Source: an uncultured Eubacteriales bacterium (GTDB lineage: Bacteria; Bacillota; Clostridia; Oscillospirales; Oscillospiraceae). From it: a stretch of DNA of 10,217 bases. The notes under the pieces are model-generated. The model saw only the letters and a program-made list of their open reading frames with translations, was not told the origin of the DNA and made no database searches. Positions 1 to 5,483 of this stretch are shown piece after piece. The stretch spans positions 1 to 10,217 of the forward strand of contig URST01000070.1 in assembly GCA_900550585.1 (NCBI GenBank), read 5' to 3'. The translations under genes were made by a program, and so were the position numbers. Within the stretch, counting starts at the first letter, position 1, and every line of letters begins with the position of its first letter.

Positions 1-512
1 TCCTTCAGCCCCGCCACCGCGCCGCTCATGGTGTCCATGCCGAACATCAGCGTGGCGAAACCCAGCAGGATCATGCCGGTGTCCTTCTTCTTGCCGTTTT
101 TGCAGAACATATAGAAGATGATGCCTACCAGCGCCAGCACCGGCGTGAAGGACGTGGGCTTCAGCAGGTTGATGAACACATTGCCGCTGCTGATGCCCGC
201 CATGCTCAGCAGCCACGCCGTCACGGTGGTACCCACATTGGCGCCCATGATCACGTTGATGGCCTGCCGCAGCGTCATCAGGCCGGAGTTGACAAAGCCC
301 ACCACCATCACCGTGGTGGCCGAGGAGCTTTGAATGACAGCGGTGATGGCAAGGCCCGTCAGGAAACCGGTCATGACCCGTCCGGTCATTTTGTCCAGCA
401 TCGTCCGCAGCTTGCCGCCGGCCCGGCGCTCCAGCGCCTGCCCCATCAGATCCATGCCGAACAAAAACAGGCACAGGCCGCCGATCATCGTCAGCGCATT
501 GAAAATCGTCAT
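1..512 (-). CDS. Na+/phosphate cotransporter (NptA/PNaS family), 5' part, truncated by the window edge
   Basis: This gene encodes the first 170 residues of a membrane transporter expected to import inorganic phosphate with sodium. The reverse strand reads MTIFNALTMIGG at its start. QSSSATT lies at residues 61-67 and GANVGTT at 90-96; these are the signature motifs of the first Na/Pi-cotransporter repeat (PF02690). Hydrophobic segments lie around residues 5-20, 48-72, 85-106 and 122-138. Full-length relatives usually have a second QSSS repeat and often a C-terminal PhoU-like domain; both would lie outside the window. The start at 512 is supported by an AAGGAGAG ribosome binding site just upstream on the minus strand. 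The promoter region carries a candidate Pho box (568-607), which fits a phosphate-starvation gene. The family call is firm. The exact substrate is inferred from the family, and the carboxy-terminal portion cannot be judged. Confidence 0.9.
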   Translation of the reverse strand, partial: MTIFNALTMIGGLCLFLFGMDLMGQALERRAGGKLRTMLDKMTGRVMTGFLTGLAITAVIQSSSATTVMVVGFVNSGLMTLRQAINVIMGANVGTTVTAWLLSMAGISSGNVFINLLKPTSFTPVLALVGIIFYMFCKNGKKKDTGMILLGFATLMFGMDTMSGAVAGLK

Positions 513-567
513 ATTGCTCTCTCCTTGATTTTACACATTTGTGACCATCCGCAGGATAACACGCCAT

Positions 568-607
568 TGTCAAATCCAATGTAAGTGTTTTGTAAAATCT
601 GTGTAAA
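568..607 (-). promoter_or_regulatory. Candidate Pho box (four TTTACA-like repeats) of the phosphate transporter
   Basis: Read on the minus strand, TTTACA (607-602), TTTACA (596-591) and CTTACA (585-580) recur at exactly 11 bp, followed by TTGACA (573-568) at 12 bp. Known PhoP boxes of Bacillus are TT(A/T/C)ACA repeats at about 11 bp spacing. A possible -10 element TATCCT lies at 558-553, which would place the repeats at about -22 to -61, the position typical of PhoP-activated promoters. There is no good -10 at 17 bp from TTGACA, so the promoter probably relies on an activator. Binding by PhoP is inferred from the pattern and from the phosphate transporter downstream. Confidence 0.65.
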
Positions 608-620
608 ACCCGGGTGCATG

Positions 621-652
621 AGAAAGGAGGGCACGCCGCCGCGCGCCCTCCC
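621..652 (-). terminator. Rho-independent terminator after mntP
   Basis: On the minus strand GGAGGGC (651-645) pairs with GCCCTCC (632-626) around a GC-rich 12-nt loop, followed directly by TTTCT. It begins 14 bases after the mntP stop codon and ends before the Pho box of the next gene, so it separates sfsA-mntP from the phosphate transporter. The U tract is short, so termination may be incomplete. Confidence 0.7.
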
Positions 653-665
653 GCCATATGCCTTT

Positions 666-1238
666 TTACAGTACGCCGAAATGCTCCAGCAGGATCTTCA
701 CGCCGATGAGGATCAGGATGGCGCCGCCCACGAACTCCGCGCGGTTCTTGTACTTGGCGCCGAAGATGTGCCCCACGAACACGCCGCCCACGGAGATGGC
801 AAAAGTCGTACAGCCGATCAGGGCCGCCGCCGCGCCGATGGGGATGGCCAGCTCCACCATGGAGAAGCTGACGCCCACGGCCAGCGCGTCGATGCTGGTA
901 GCGATGGCCAGCATGAAAAGCTCCTTGTGCCGCAGCTCCGCCGGCTCGACCTCCTCGTCCTCCTTCTTAGACAGGCTCTCCCGGATCATGTTGCCGCCGA
1001 TCCACGCCAGCAGCACAAAGGCGATCCACGGCGCCATCTTCGTCACATGCCGGGCAAACTGGGAGCCCAGCAGCCAGCCGGTCAGCGGCATCAGCGCCTG
1101 AAACACGCCGAAATACGCGGCGAGGAGCAGCGTCTGCTTCTTGTTGATCGTAGGCATGGCCAGTCCCTTACAGATGGCCACCGCAAAGGCATCCATGCTC
1201 AGGCCGATGCCCACCAGAAAGATCTCCAGTAATGTCAT
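666..1238 (-). CDS. mntP: Manganese efflux pump MntP (YebN/YtaF family)
   Basis: This is a 190-residue inner-membrane protein with six hydrophobic segments in two homologous halves. Each half carries the family's acidic signature: SMDAFAV at residues 14-20 (D16) and ATSIDALAVG at 113-122 (D117). Aspartates at these places are important for Mn2+ export in E. coli MntP. A charged loop of about 20 residues (KKEDEEVEP region, 91-105) separates the halves, as usual. The length matches the family (about 185-195). The start at 1238 has GGGAGAGGG upstream. The gene lies 16 bases after the sfsA stop, so the two are probably cotranscribed. Many mntP genes sit behind a yybP-ykoY Mn riboswitch; there is no room for one here. 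A terminator follows at 621-652. The Mn2+ substrate is inferred from the family. Confidence 0.93.
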   Translation of the reverse strand: MTLLEIFLVGIGLSMDAFAVAICKGLAMPTINKKQTLLLAAYFGVFQALMPLTGWLLGSQFARHVTKMAPWIAFVLLAWIGGNMIRESLSKKEDEEVEPAELRHKELFMLAIATSIDALAVGVSFSMVELAIPIGAAAALIGCTTFAISVGGVFVGHIFGAKYKNRAEFVGGAILILIGVKILLEHFGVL

Positions 1239-1254
1239 AGTGTTCCCTCTCCCA

Positions 1255-1971
1255 TTATAAAATCACCGGCACGGGCCGGTGGATGGTCATGCTGTCCGGC
1301 GTCACGCGGCAGCTGTACGCCGCCACCTGCACCCCCGCGGCCGCCGCCTGCCGCAGCGCCGCGCCGAAGGCCGGGTGCGTATCGTCGTTGGGCGCGAAGT
1401 CCGTCACATCCTCCATCTGGATGACAAAGAATGCCGTGGCCCGGTGGCCCAGCGCCGCCGCCCGCATCAGCTCGTGCAGGTGCCGGACGCCCCGCTCCGT
1501 GGGCGCGTCCGGGAATCGTGCGTGTCCGCCGTCCTCCAGCGTCACGCCCTTGACCTCCACCAGATGCAGGCCCTGCGGCCCCTCCAGACAGAAGTCCAGC
1601 CGGGACTGTCCGAACGTGAACTCCGGCTTCAACGTCTCCGCCGACGGGTCGAACGTCCGCGCCCACTCGGCAAACGCCCGGTTGGGGGCCTGCGCGTCCA
1701 TGTTGATGAGCCGTGCGCCCTTCTCCACCGCGATCAGGTCGTAGGCCGTCTTTCGCGCCGGGTTAGCGGCCTTTTCCAGATAAACAGCGGCGCCCGGCAC
1801 CAGCAGCTCCCGGCAGCGGCCCGTGTTCTTCACATGGCACACCACCGTTTCGCCGCTGTCCAGCGCCGCGTGGGCGATAAAGCGGTTGGGCCGCGCCAGA
1901 AACCGCGCCCGTATCACCTGTCCGTACTCCACGCGCCATCCCGCTTTCTTTTTGGTATAGACCTGCATCAT
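1255..1971 (-). CDS. sfsA: DNA/RNA nuclease SfsA (sugar fermentation stimulation family)
   Basis: This gene encodes a 238-residue soluble protein of the SfsA family, which has an N-terminal OB-like nucleic-acid-binding part and a C-terminal PD-(D/E)XK nuclease-like domain. Visible family motifs are CHVKNTGRCREL (45-56), RLINMDAQAPN (87-97), SRLDF (123-127, the D of the nuclease core), LVEVKGVTL (137-145, the E-x-K pair) and FPDAPTERG (153-161). Length matches the family (about 230-240). E. coli SfsA was first described as a regulator of maltose genes and was later assigned nuclease activity; its cellular job remains poorly defined. The start has two adjacent ATG codons (1971 and 1968). The nearest ribosome binding site is AAAGGA, rather far away (about 13 bases), so the exact start is slightly uncertain. 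It is the first gene of a unit with mntP and is divergent from the tRNA operon. I found no convincing promoter for it. Confidence 0.93.
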   Translation of the reverse strand: MMQVYTKKKAGWRVEYGQVIRARFLARPNRFIAHAALDSGETVVCHVKNTGRCRELLVPGAAVYLEKAANPARKTAYDLIAVEKGARLINMDAQAPNRAFAEWARTFDPSAETLKPEFTFGQSRLDFCLEGPQGLHLVEVKGVTLEDGGHARFPDAPTERGVRHLHELMRAAALGHRATAFFVIQMEDVTDFAPNDDTHPAFGAALRQAAAAGVQVAAYSCRVTPDSMTIHRPVPVIL

Positions 1972-2056
1972 ATCACAAATATTGTCCTTTGGAAAGCATT
2001 ATTTTGCCGTGTCTGTCCATATGCCGAAAAAAATCATCGGAATACGCAAAAAAGGC

Positions 2057-2085
2057 TTGCAAAATGAAAAATCATCGACTATAAT
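2057..2085 (+). promoter_or_regulatory. Promoter of the tRNA-Lys/tRNA-Glu operon
   Basis: A -35 element TTGCAA (2057-2062) and a perfect -10 element TATAAT (2080-2085) are separated by 17 bp. The spacer and upstream DNA are AT-rich, in contrast to the GC-rich surroundings. The predicted transcript starts about 12-14 bases before tRNA-Lys, leaving only a short 5' leader, as expected of a tRNA promoter. Confidence 0.85.
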
Positions 2086-2104
2086 AGCCGTGTCAAATGG
2101 ATAT

Positions 2105-2180
2105 GCACCTTTAGCTCAGTTGGTAGAGCACCTGACTCTTAATCAGGGTGTCCAGGGTTCGAGTCCCTGAAGGTGTACCA
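2105..2180 (+). tRNA. tRNA-Lys (anticodon CTT)
   Basis: A 76-nt cloverleaf folds by hand. The acceptor is GCACCTT/AAGGTGT (one G-U at the first pair). The D arm is GCTC/GAGC with AGTTGGTA in the loop. The anticodon stem is CCTGA/TCAGG with loop CTCTTAA, placing anticodon CTT at 2138-2140. The T arm is CAGGG-TTCGAGT-CCCTG. The discriminator is A, and CCA is encoded. CTT reads AAG, the lysine codon strongly preferred by the GC-rich genes in this window (AAG far outnumbers AAA). It is the first gene of the operon. Confidence 0.97.
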
Positions 2181-2187
2181 TGTCAGA

Positions 2188-2218
2188 AGATCACCGACCC
2201 CACCGCCGGTGATTTTCT
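2188..2218 (+). terminator. Terminator-like hairpin between the two tRNA genes
   Basis: ATCACCG (2190-2196) pairs with CGGTGAT (2207-2213) around a 10-nt loop, and a TTTTCT tract follows immediately. It has the shape of a short rho-independent terminator or attenuator but lies inside the tRNA operon, between tRNA-Lys and tRNA-Glu. It may reduce tRNA-Glu relative to tRNA-Lys, or mark a processing site. Which of these it does cannot be told from sequence. Confidence 0.5.
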
Positions 2219-2222
2219 ATAC

Positions 2223-2297
2223 GGCCCGTTGGTCAAGTGGTTAAGACAGAGGCCTCTCACGCCTTTAACATCGGTTCGAATCCGGTACGGGTCACCA
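2223..2297 (+). tRNA. tRNA-Glu (anticodon CTC)
   Basis: A 75-nt cloverleaf folds by hand. The acceptor is GGCCCGT/ACGGGTC with one G-U pair. The D arm is GTC/GAC. The anticodon stem is GAGGC/GCCTT with loop CCTCTCAC around anticodon CTC at 2256-2258. The T arm is ATCGG-TTCGAAT-CCGGT. CCA is encoded. CTC reads GAG, the dominant glutamate codon in the neighbouring genes. It lies 42 bases after tRNA-Lys with no separate promoter visible, so it is probably made from the same transcript. Confidence 0.96.
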
Positions 2298-2336
2298 CAA
2301 AATGAAAGGACACACGAGGTGTGTCCTTTCATTTTG
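2298..2336 (+). terminator. Long perfect hairpin ending the tRNA operon
   Basis: An 18-bp perfect inverted repeat (2298-2315 with 2319-2336) has a 3-nt GAG loop. It starts at the base directly after the CCA of tRNA-Glu. The 3' arm ends in ATTTTG and its partner begins CAAAAT, so the structure can terminate on either strand, although the U tract lies inside the stem. The first arm contains an ATG in frame with the MATE gene; that ATG is not a credible start because it lies within this stem and has no ribosome binding site. Confidence 0.75.
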
Positions 2337-2361
2337 CGATACCATACTTCATATCTTATAT

Positions 2362-2379
2362 GCCTGCCGCGAGGCAGGC
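2362..2379 (+). other. GNRA-capped hairpin in the leader of the MATE gene
   Basis: GCCTGCC (2362-2368) pairs with GGCAGGC (2373-2379) around a GCGA tetraloop, a stable GNRA-type cap. It lies 24 bases before the MATE start codon and 13 bases before its AGGAG site. No U tract follows, so it is not a terminator. A weak promoter (TTGCGA at 2334-2339, TATATG at 2357-2362, 17 bp spacer) could place it at the very 5' end of the mRNA, where such hairpins often stabilise transcripts. The function is inferred. Confidence 0.4.
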
Positions 2380-2403
2380 CATTACTGCATACAGGAGCAT
2401 TTT

Positions 2404-3741
2404 ATGGCTAAAAACATCCGCTTATCCGACCACTTCTCCTATTCCAAGCTGCTACGCTTCACGCTGCCGTCCATCGTCATGATGGTGTTCACCTCCATCT
2501 ACGGCGTGGTGGACGGCCTGTTCGTGTCCAACTTCGTGGGCAAGACGGCCTTCGCCTCCGTGAACCTGGTGATGCCCTTCGTGATGATCCTGGGCGGCAT
2601 GGGCTTCATGATCGGCACCGGCGGCACGGCGCTTGTCTCCAAGATCCTGGGCGAGGGCGACCCGGACACCGCCAACAGAACGTTCTCCATGATGGTGCTG
2701 TTCACGCTGGCGCTGGGCATCGTCCTGTCCGCCGCCGGCATCATTTTCATGCGCCCCGTCTCCCGCTTTCTGGGCGCCACCGACGCCATGATGGACGACT
2801 GCGTGCTGTACGGCCGCATCGTCACCGGCTTCACGTTCGCCTTCATGCTGCAAAACGTGTTCCAGAGCTTTTTCATCGCGGCGGAAAAGCCCAAGCTGGG
2901 CCTGAAGGTCACAGTGGCGGCGGGCCTGACCAACATGGCGCTGGATGCCCTGTTCATCGCCGTGTTCAACTGGGGCGTGGCCGGCGCGGCTGTCGCTACC
3001 GGCCTGAGCCAGTGCGTGGGCGGCGTGCTGCCGCTGGTGTACTTTCTGCGGCCCAACAGCAGCCTGCTGCGCCTGTCCCCCACCCGCCTGCGTATCCGGC
3101 CCATTCTGGCCGCCTGCGGCAACGGCTCGTCCGAGCTGATGAGCAACATCTCCTCGTCGGTGGTGAGCATGCTCTACAACTTCCAGCTGATGCGTCTGGC
3201 CGGCGAGGACGGCGTCTCCGCCTACGGCGTGCTGATGTACGTCCAGTTCATCTTCATCTCCATCTATATCGGCTACTCCATCGGCTGCGCGCCGGTGGTC
3301 AGCTACCACTTCGGCGCGCAGAACCACGGGGAGCTGAAAAACCTGCTGAGCAAGAGCGTCCTGCTGATGGGCGGCACCGGCGTGGCCCTGACGGCACTGG
3401 CCATGGTGCTGGCCGATCCGCTGTCCCGCCTGTTCGTGGGCTACGATGCCGGGCTGTTCGCCCTGACCAGCCACGCCTTCCGCCTGTTCGCGTGGTCGTT
3501 CCTGCTGGCGGGCTTCAACATCTACGCCTCCGGCTTCTTCACCGCCCTGAACAACGGCGGCGTCTCCGCCGCCATCTCCTTCCTGCGGACGCTGGTGTTC
3601 CAGTCCGCCTCCGTGCTGATCCTCCCCATCTTCCTCGACGTGGACGGCATCTGGTGGGCCATCACCGTGGCGGAGGTGTTCGCGTTTCTGATCTCCGTGA
3701 CGTTCCTGCTGGCCAAGCGCGGCAAATATCATTATATGTAA
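2404..3741 (+). CDS. MATE family multidrug/cation efflux transporter
   Basis: This gene encodes a 445-residue polytopic membrane protein with about 12 hydrophobic segments in two halves. It has the length and pattern of the MATE family (MepA/DinF-like), which exports organic cations or drugs using Na+ or H+. Supporting stretches are LPSIVMMVFTSIYGVVDGLF (21-40), GTGGTALVSKILGEGD (71-86, the 'G-T/S-A-L-x-S-x-x-L-G' type loop of bacterial MATE proteins) and the repeat in the second half beginning GNGSSELMSN. Residue D37 lies in the first helix region, where many MATE proteins have a conserved acidic residue. The start at 2404 is chosen because AGGAG (2393-2397) lies 6 bases upstream; an upstream in-frame ATG at 2302 is inside the tRNA terminator hairpin. 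A separately promoted Rrf2-type regulator gene begins 58 bases downstream. The substrate is unknown. Confidence 0.93.
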   Translation: MAKNIRLSDHFSYSKLLRFTLPSIVMMVFTSIYGVVDGLFVSNFVGKTAFASVNLVMPFVMILGGMGFMIGTGGTALVSKILGEGDPDTANRTFSMMVLFTLALGIVLSAAGIIFMRPVSRFLGATDAMMDDCVLYGRIVTGFTFAFMLQNVFQSFFIAAEKPKLGLKVTVAAGLTNMALDALFIAVFNWGVAGAAVATGLSQCVGGVLPLVYFLRPNSSLLRLSPTRLRIRPILAACGNGSSELMSNISSSVVSMLYNFQLMRLAGEDGVSAYGVLMYVQFIFISIYIGYSIGCAPVVSYHFGAQNHGELKNLLSKSVLLMGGTGVALTALAMVLADPLSRLFVGYDAGLFALTSHAFRLFAWSFLLAGFNIYASGFFTALNNGGVSAAISFLRTLVFQSASVLILPIFLDVDGIWWAITVAEVFAFLISVTFLLAKRGKYHYM

Positions 3742-3744
3742 GAC

Positions 3745-3777
3745 TTGCGTCTCCATCAGCATAGTGATATACTATGC
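3745..3777 (+). promoter_or_regulatory. Promoter of the Rrf2 regulator gene with overlapping dyad operator
   Basis: TTGCGT (3745-3750) and the extended -10 TGATATACT (TATACT at 3768-3773) are 17 bp apart. A 7-bp inverted repeat, GCATAGT (3759-3765) and ACTATGC (3771-3777), with a 5-bp spacer lies exactly over the -10 element. A protein bound here would block RNA polymerase, the usual layout for an autorepressed gene. The gene directly downstream encodes a DNA-binding Rrf2 protein, so it is the obvious candidate to bind. That pairing is inferred. Confidence 0.65.
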
Positions 3778-3799
3778 TTATCTTGAAGGGGGTCTTATC

Positions 3800-4222
3800 A
3801 TGCTGGTTTCCACCAAGGGGCGCTACGCCCTGCGGGTCATGCTGGAGCTTGCCCAGCGTCCGGCAGACAGCTATACGCCGCTGCCGGTCATCGCGGAAAG
3901 ACAGTCCGTGTCTGAAAAATATCTGGAGAGCATCGTCGTGCTGCTGTCCCGCGCGGGACTGGTGGACGGTGTCCGGGGCAAGGGCGGCGGCTACCGCCTG
4001 ACCCGCACGCCCGCCCAGTACTCCGTGGGTGAGATCCTGCGGCTGACGGAGGGTTCTCTGGCGCCCGTCACCTGTCTGGAGGGGGAGGAGAACACCTGTC
4101 CCCGGGCCGGTCACTGCCACACCCTGCCCATGTGGGAGAAGCTGGACAGCCTCATCAACGGCTATCTGGACAGCGTCTCGCTGGCCGATCTCCTGCAGCA
4201 GACCGACGGCAGCAGCCTGTAA
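3800..4222 (+). CDS. Rrf2/IscR family transcriptional regulator, probably Fe-S-binding
   Basis: This gene encodes a 140-residue Rrf2 winged-helix regulator. The N-terminal STKGRYALRVMLELA (4-18), the recognition-helix region QSVSEKYLESIVVLLSRAGLV (35-55) and the wing GVRGKGGGYRLTR (57-69) are canonical. Cysteines C92, C100 and C106, with H107, lie where E. coli IscR has its [2Fe-2S] ligands (C92, C98, C104, H107), so a cluster is likely. The first gap is two residues longer, and the histidine is adjacent to rather than three residues after the third cysteine. The start at 3800 has GAAGGGGG 7 bases upstream; an in-frame ATG at 3764 falls inside the promoter -10/dyad region and is rejected. The nucleotidyltransferase gene follows after 48 bases. 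No Fe-S assembly genes (iscS, iscU) are near, so this is not evidently the isc regulator. It probably senses redox state, iron or another signal and represses its own promoter; targets are unknown. Confidence 0.92.
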   Translation: MLVSTKGRYALRVMLELAQRPADSYTPLPVIAERQSVSEKYLESIVVLLSRAGLVDGVRGKGGGYRLTRTPAQYSVGEILRLTEGSLAPVTCLEGEENTCPRAGHCHTLPMWEKLDSLINGYLDSVSLADLLQQTDGSSL

Positions 4223-4270
4223 CGCCCTGCCGGGCACAACGCGCCCTGCGCGCATAAACGGAGGACACCC

Positions 4271-5431
4271 ATGGAACAGCTGACACGCACCATGATGGAT
4301 CTCATCGCGTCGGAGGTCTGCGGCAGGCCCCTGGACCTGCCGCCGCTGCCGGAGGAGACGGCGGCGGAACTGTACAGGCTCTCCGCCGCCCACGATATGG
4401 CGCACCTGACAGGCAGCGCCCTGCTGCGCCGCGGGCTGCTGCCCGCCGGCCGCATCCGGGACGCCTTTGAAAAGCAGGTCATGCTGGCCGTCTACCGCTG
4501 CGAGACCCAGCGCGGAGAGCTGACCCGGCTGCGGGACGCGCTGCACGCGGCGGGCGTTCCCTTCCTGCCCCTCAAGGGTGCCGTCCTCCGGACGCTGTAC
4601 CCGGAGCCGTGGATGCGCACCAGCTGCGACATCGACATTCTGGTGCCGGAGGAACAGGCCGCCGATACCGCCCGGCTTCTGTCGGAGCAGCTGGACTATA
4701 CCGTGGGCGCCAGAAGCACCCACGACATCGGGCTGACCGCCCCCTGCGGCGTCCATCTGGAGCTGCACTTCACCCTGCTGGAGGAGGGCCGCATCGTCAG
4801 CGCCGCGCCGCTCCTCACCGCGGTCTGGAGCTATGCGTCGCCGCTGGAGGGCACCTGCGAATATGTCCTCAGTGACGGGATGTTCTGCCTCTACCACATG
4901 GCCCACATGGCCAAGCACGTTCTCAACGGCGGCTGCGGCGTCCGTCCGTTTCTGGACCTCTGGCTGCTGGAGCACCGGGTGTCCTTTGACGCCGCGGCAC
5001 GCGACGCCCTGCTGGCGCAGGCCGGTCTCACCGCCTTTGCCGCACAGGCCCGGCACCTGTCGGAGGTTTGGTTCGGCGGCGCTGCCCACAACGACGTTAC
5101 CCGTGACATGGAGCGTTATCTCCTGACCGGCGGCGTCTACGGCTCGGCGGAAAATCTGATGAACATGCAGCAGCTGCGGCAGGGCGGCAGGGCGCGCTAT
5201 GTACTGTCCCGCGTCTGGATGCCCTATGCGAGCCTGTGCTGCAAATACCCCTCGCTGGAGGGCCGCCCCGCCCTGACGCCCCTGTACCAGCTGCGCCGCT
5301 GGGGACATCTGCTGCTGTCGTCCGCCGACACAAAGCGCAGCCTGCACGAGCTGCAGCTGGCCGCCTCCACCACGGAGGACAGCCACGCCCGCACCCTTGA
5401 CCTGCTGAACAGGCTGGAGCTCGACCCGTAA
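4271..5431 (+). CDS. Nucleotidyltransferase family protein (NTP_transf_5 type), function unknown
   Basis: This gene encodes a 386-residue protein with a polymerase-beta-like nucleotidyltransferase core. The LPLKGAVLRTLYPEPWMRTSCDIDILV segment (residues 99-125) holds the LKG motif (101-103), R116, and the metal-binding D-x-D pair (D120, D122). A third carboxylate is probably E164 in HLELHF. A helical HMAHMAKHVLNGG...RPFLDLWLL region (209-233) is typical of the uncharacterised PF14907-like family. The first about 95 residues are helical; the last 100 are less conserved in type and rich in R and L. The catalytic residues look intact, so an active enzyme is plausible. Substrate and product are unknown; relatives occur beside polysaccharide or peptide-modification genes, but none are visible here. 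GGAGG (4260-4264) lies 6 bases before the ATG. It is 48 bases after the Rrf2 gene and ends in the terminator at 5440-5474, so the two probably form an operon. Confidence 0.82.
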   Translation: MEQLTRTMMDLIASEVCGRPLDLPPLPEETAAELYRLSAAHDMAHLTGSALLRRGLLPAGRIRDAFEKQVMLAVYRCETQRGELTRLRDALHAAGVPFLPLKGAVLRTLYPEPWMRTSCDIDILVPEEQAADTARLLSEQLDYTVGARSTHDIGLTAPCGVHLELHFTLLEEGRIVSAAPLLTAVWSYASPLEGTCEYVLSDGMFCLYHMAHMAKHVLNGGCGVRPFLDLWLLEHRVSFDAAARDALLAQAGLTAFAAQARHLSEVWFGGAAHNDVTRDMERYLLTGGVYGSAENLMNMQQLRQGGRARYVLSRVWMPYASLCCKYPSLEGRPALTPLYQLRRWGHLLLSSADTKRSLHELQLAASTTEDSHARTLDLLNRLELDP

Positions 5432-5439
5432 ATGCACAC

Positions 5440-5475
5440 AAAACGCCCCTCGGCTCTCCGCCGAGGGGCGTTTTT
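5440..5475. terminator. Bidirectional terminator between the nucleotidyltransferase gene and tmcAL
   Basis: A 15-bp stem pairs 5440-5454 with 5460-5474 around a 5-nt loop; its GC core CGCCCCTCGGC pairs with GCCGAGGGGCG. It has a T run on the plus strand (TTTTT at 5471-5475) and a T run on the minus strand from the A tract at 5440-5443. It lies between two converging genes (stops at 5431 and 5484) and can serve both. Confidence 0.93.
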
Positions 5476-5483
5476 ATGTCAAC

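Noticed and set aside
2105..2297. tRNA genes as an integration site for a mobile element
   Set aside because: I found no second copy of a tRNA 3' end and no integrase; the downstream genes match the rest of the window in composition.
2452..3762. Open frame of 436 codons on the minus strand opposite the MATE gene
   Set aside because: The product is a repetitive His/Gly/Gln/Ala-rich string that mirrors hydrophobic codons on the other strand; no ribosome binding site or family resemblance.
3764..3799. Upstream ATG for the Rrf2 regulator
   Set aside because: It would place the start codon inside the -10/dyad region; the family N-terminus begins at 3800 with a good ribosome binding site.
4223..4270. 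Small GC-rich hairpins (GCCC/GGGC and GCGC/GCGC) between the Rrf2 and nucleotidyltransferase genes
   Set aside because: The stems are only 4 bp and lack a U tract; expected by chance at this base composition, so I do not call a terminator.
3662..5437. Long open frame (591 codons) on the minus strand opposite the Rrf2 and nucleotidyltransferase genes
   Set aside because: It overlaps two well-supported plus-strand genes throughout, has a low-complexity Gln/Gly/His/Ala-rich product and no recognisable domain. Long antisense frames are expected in GC-rich coding DNA.
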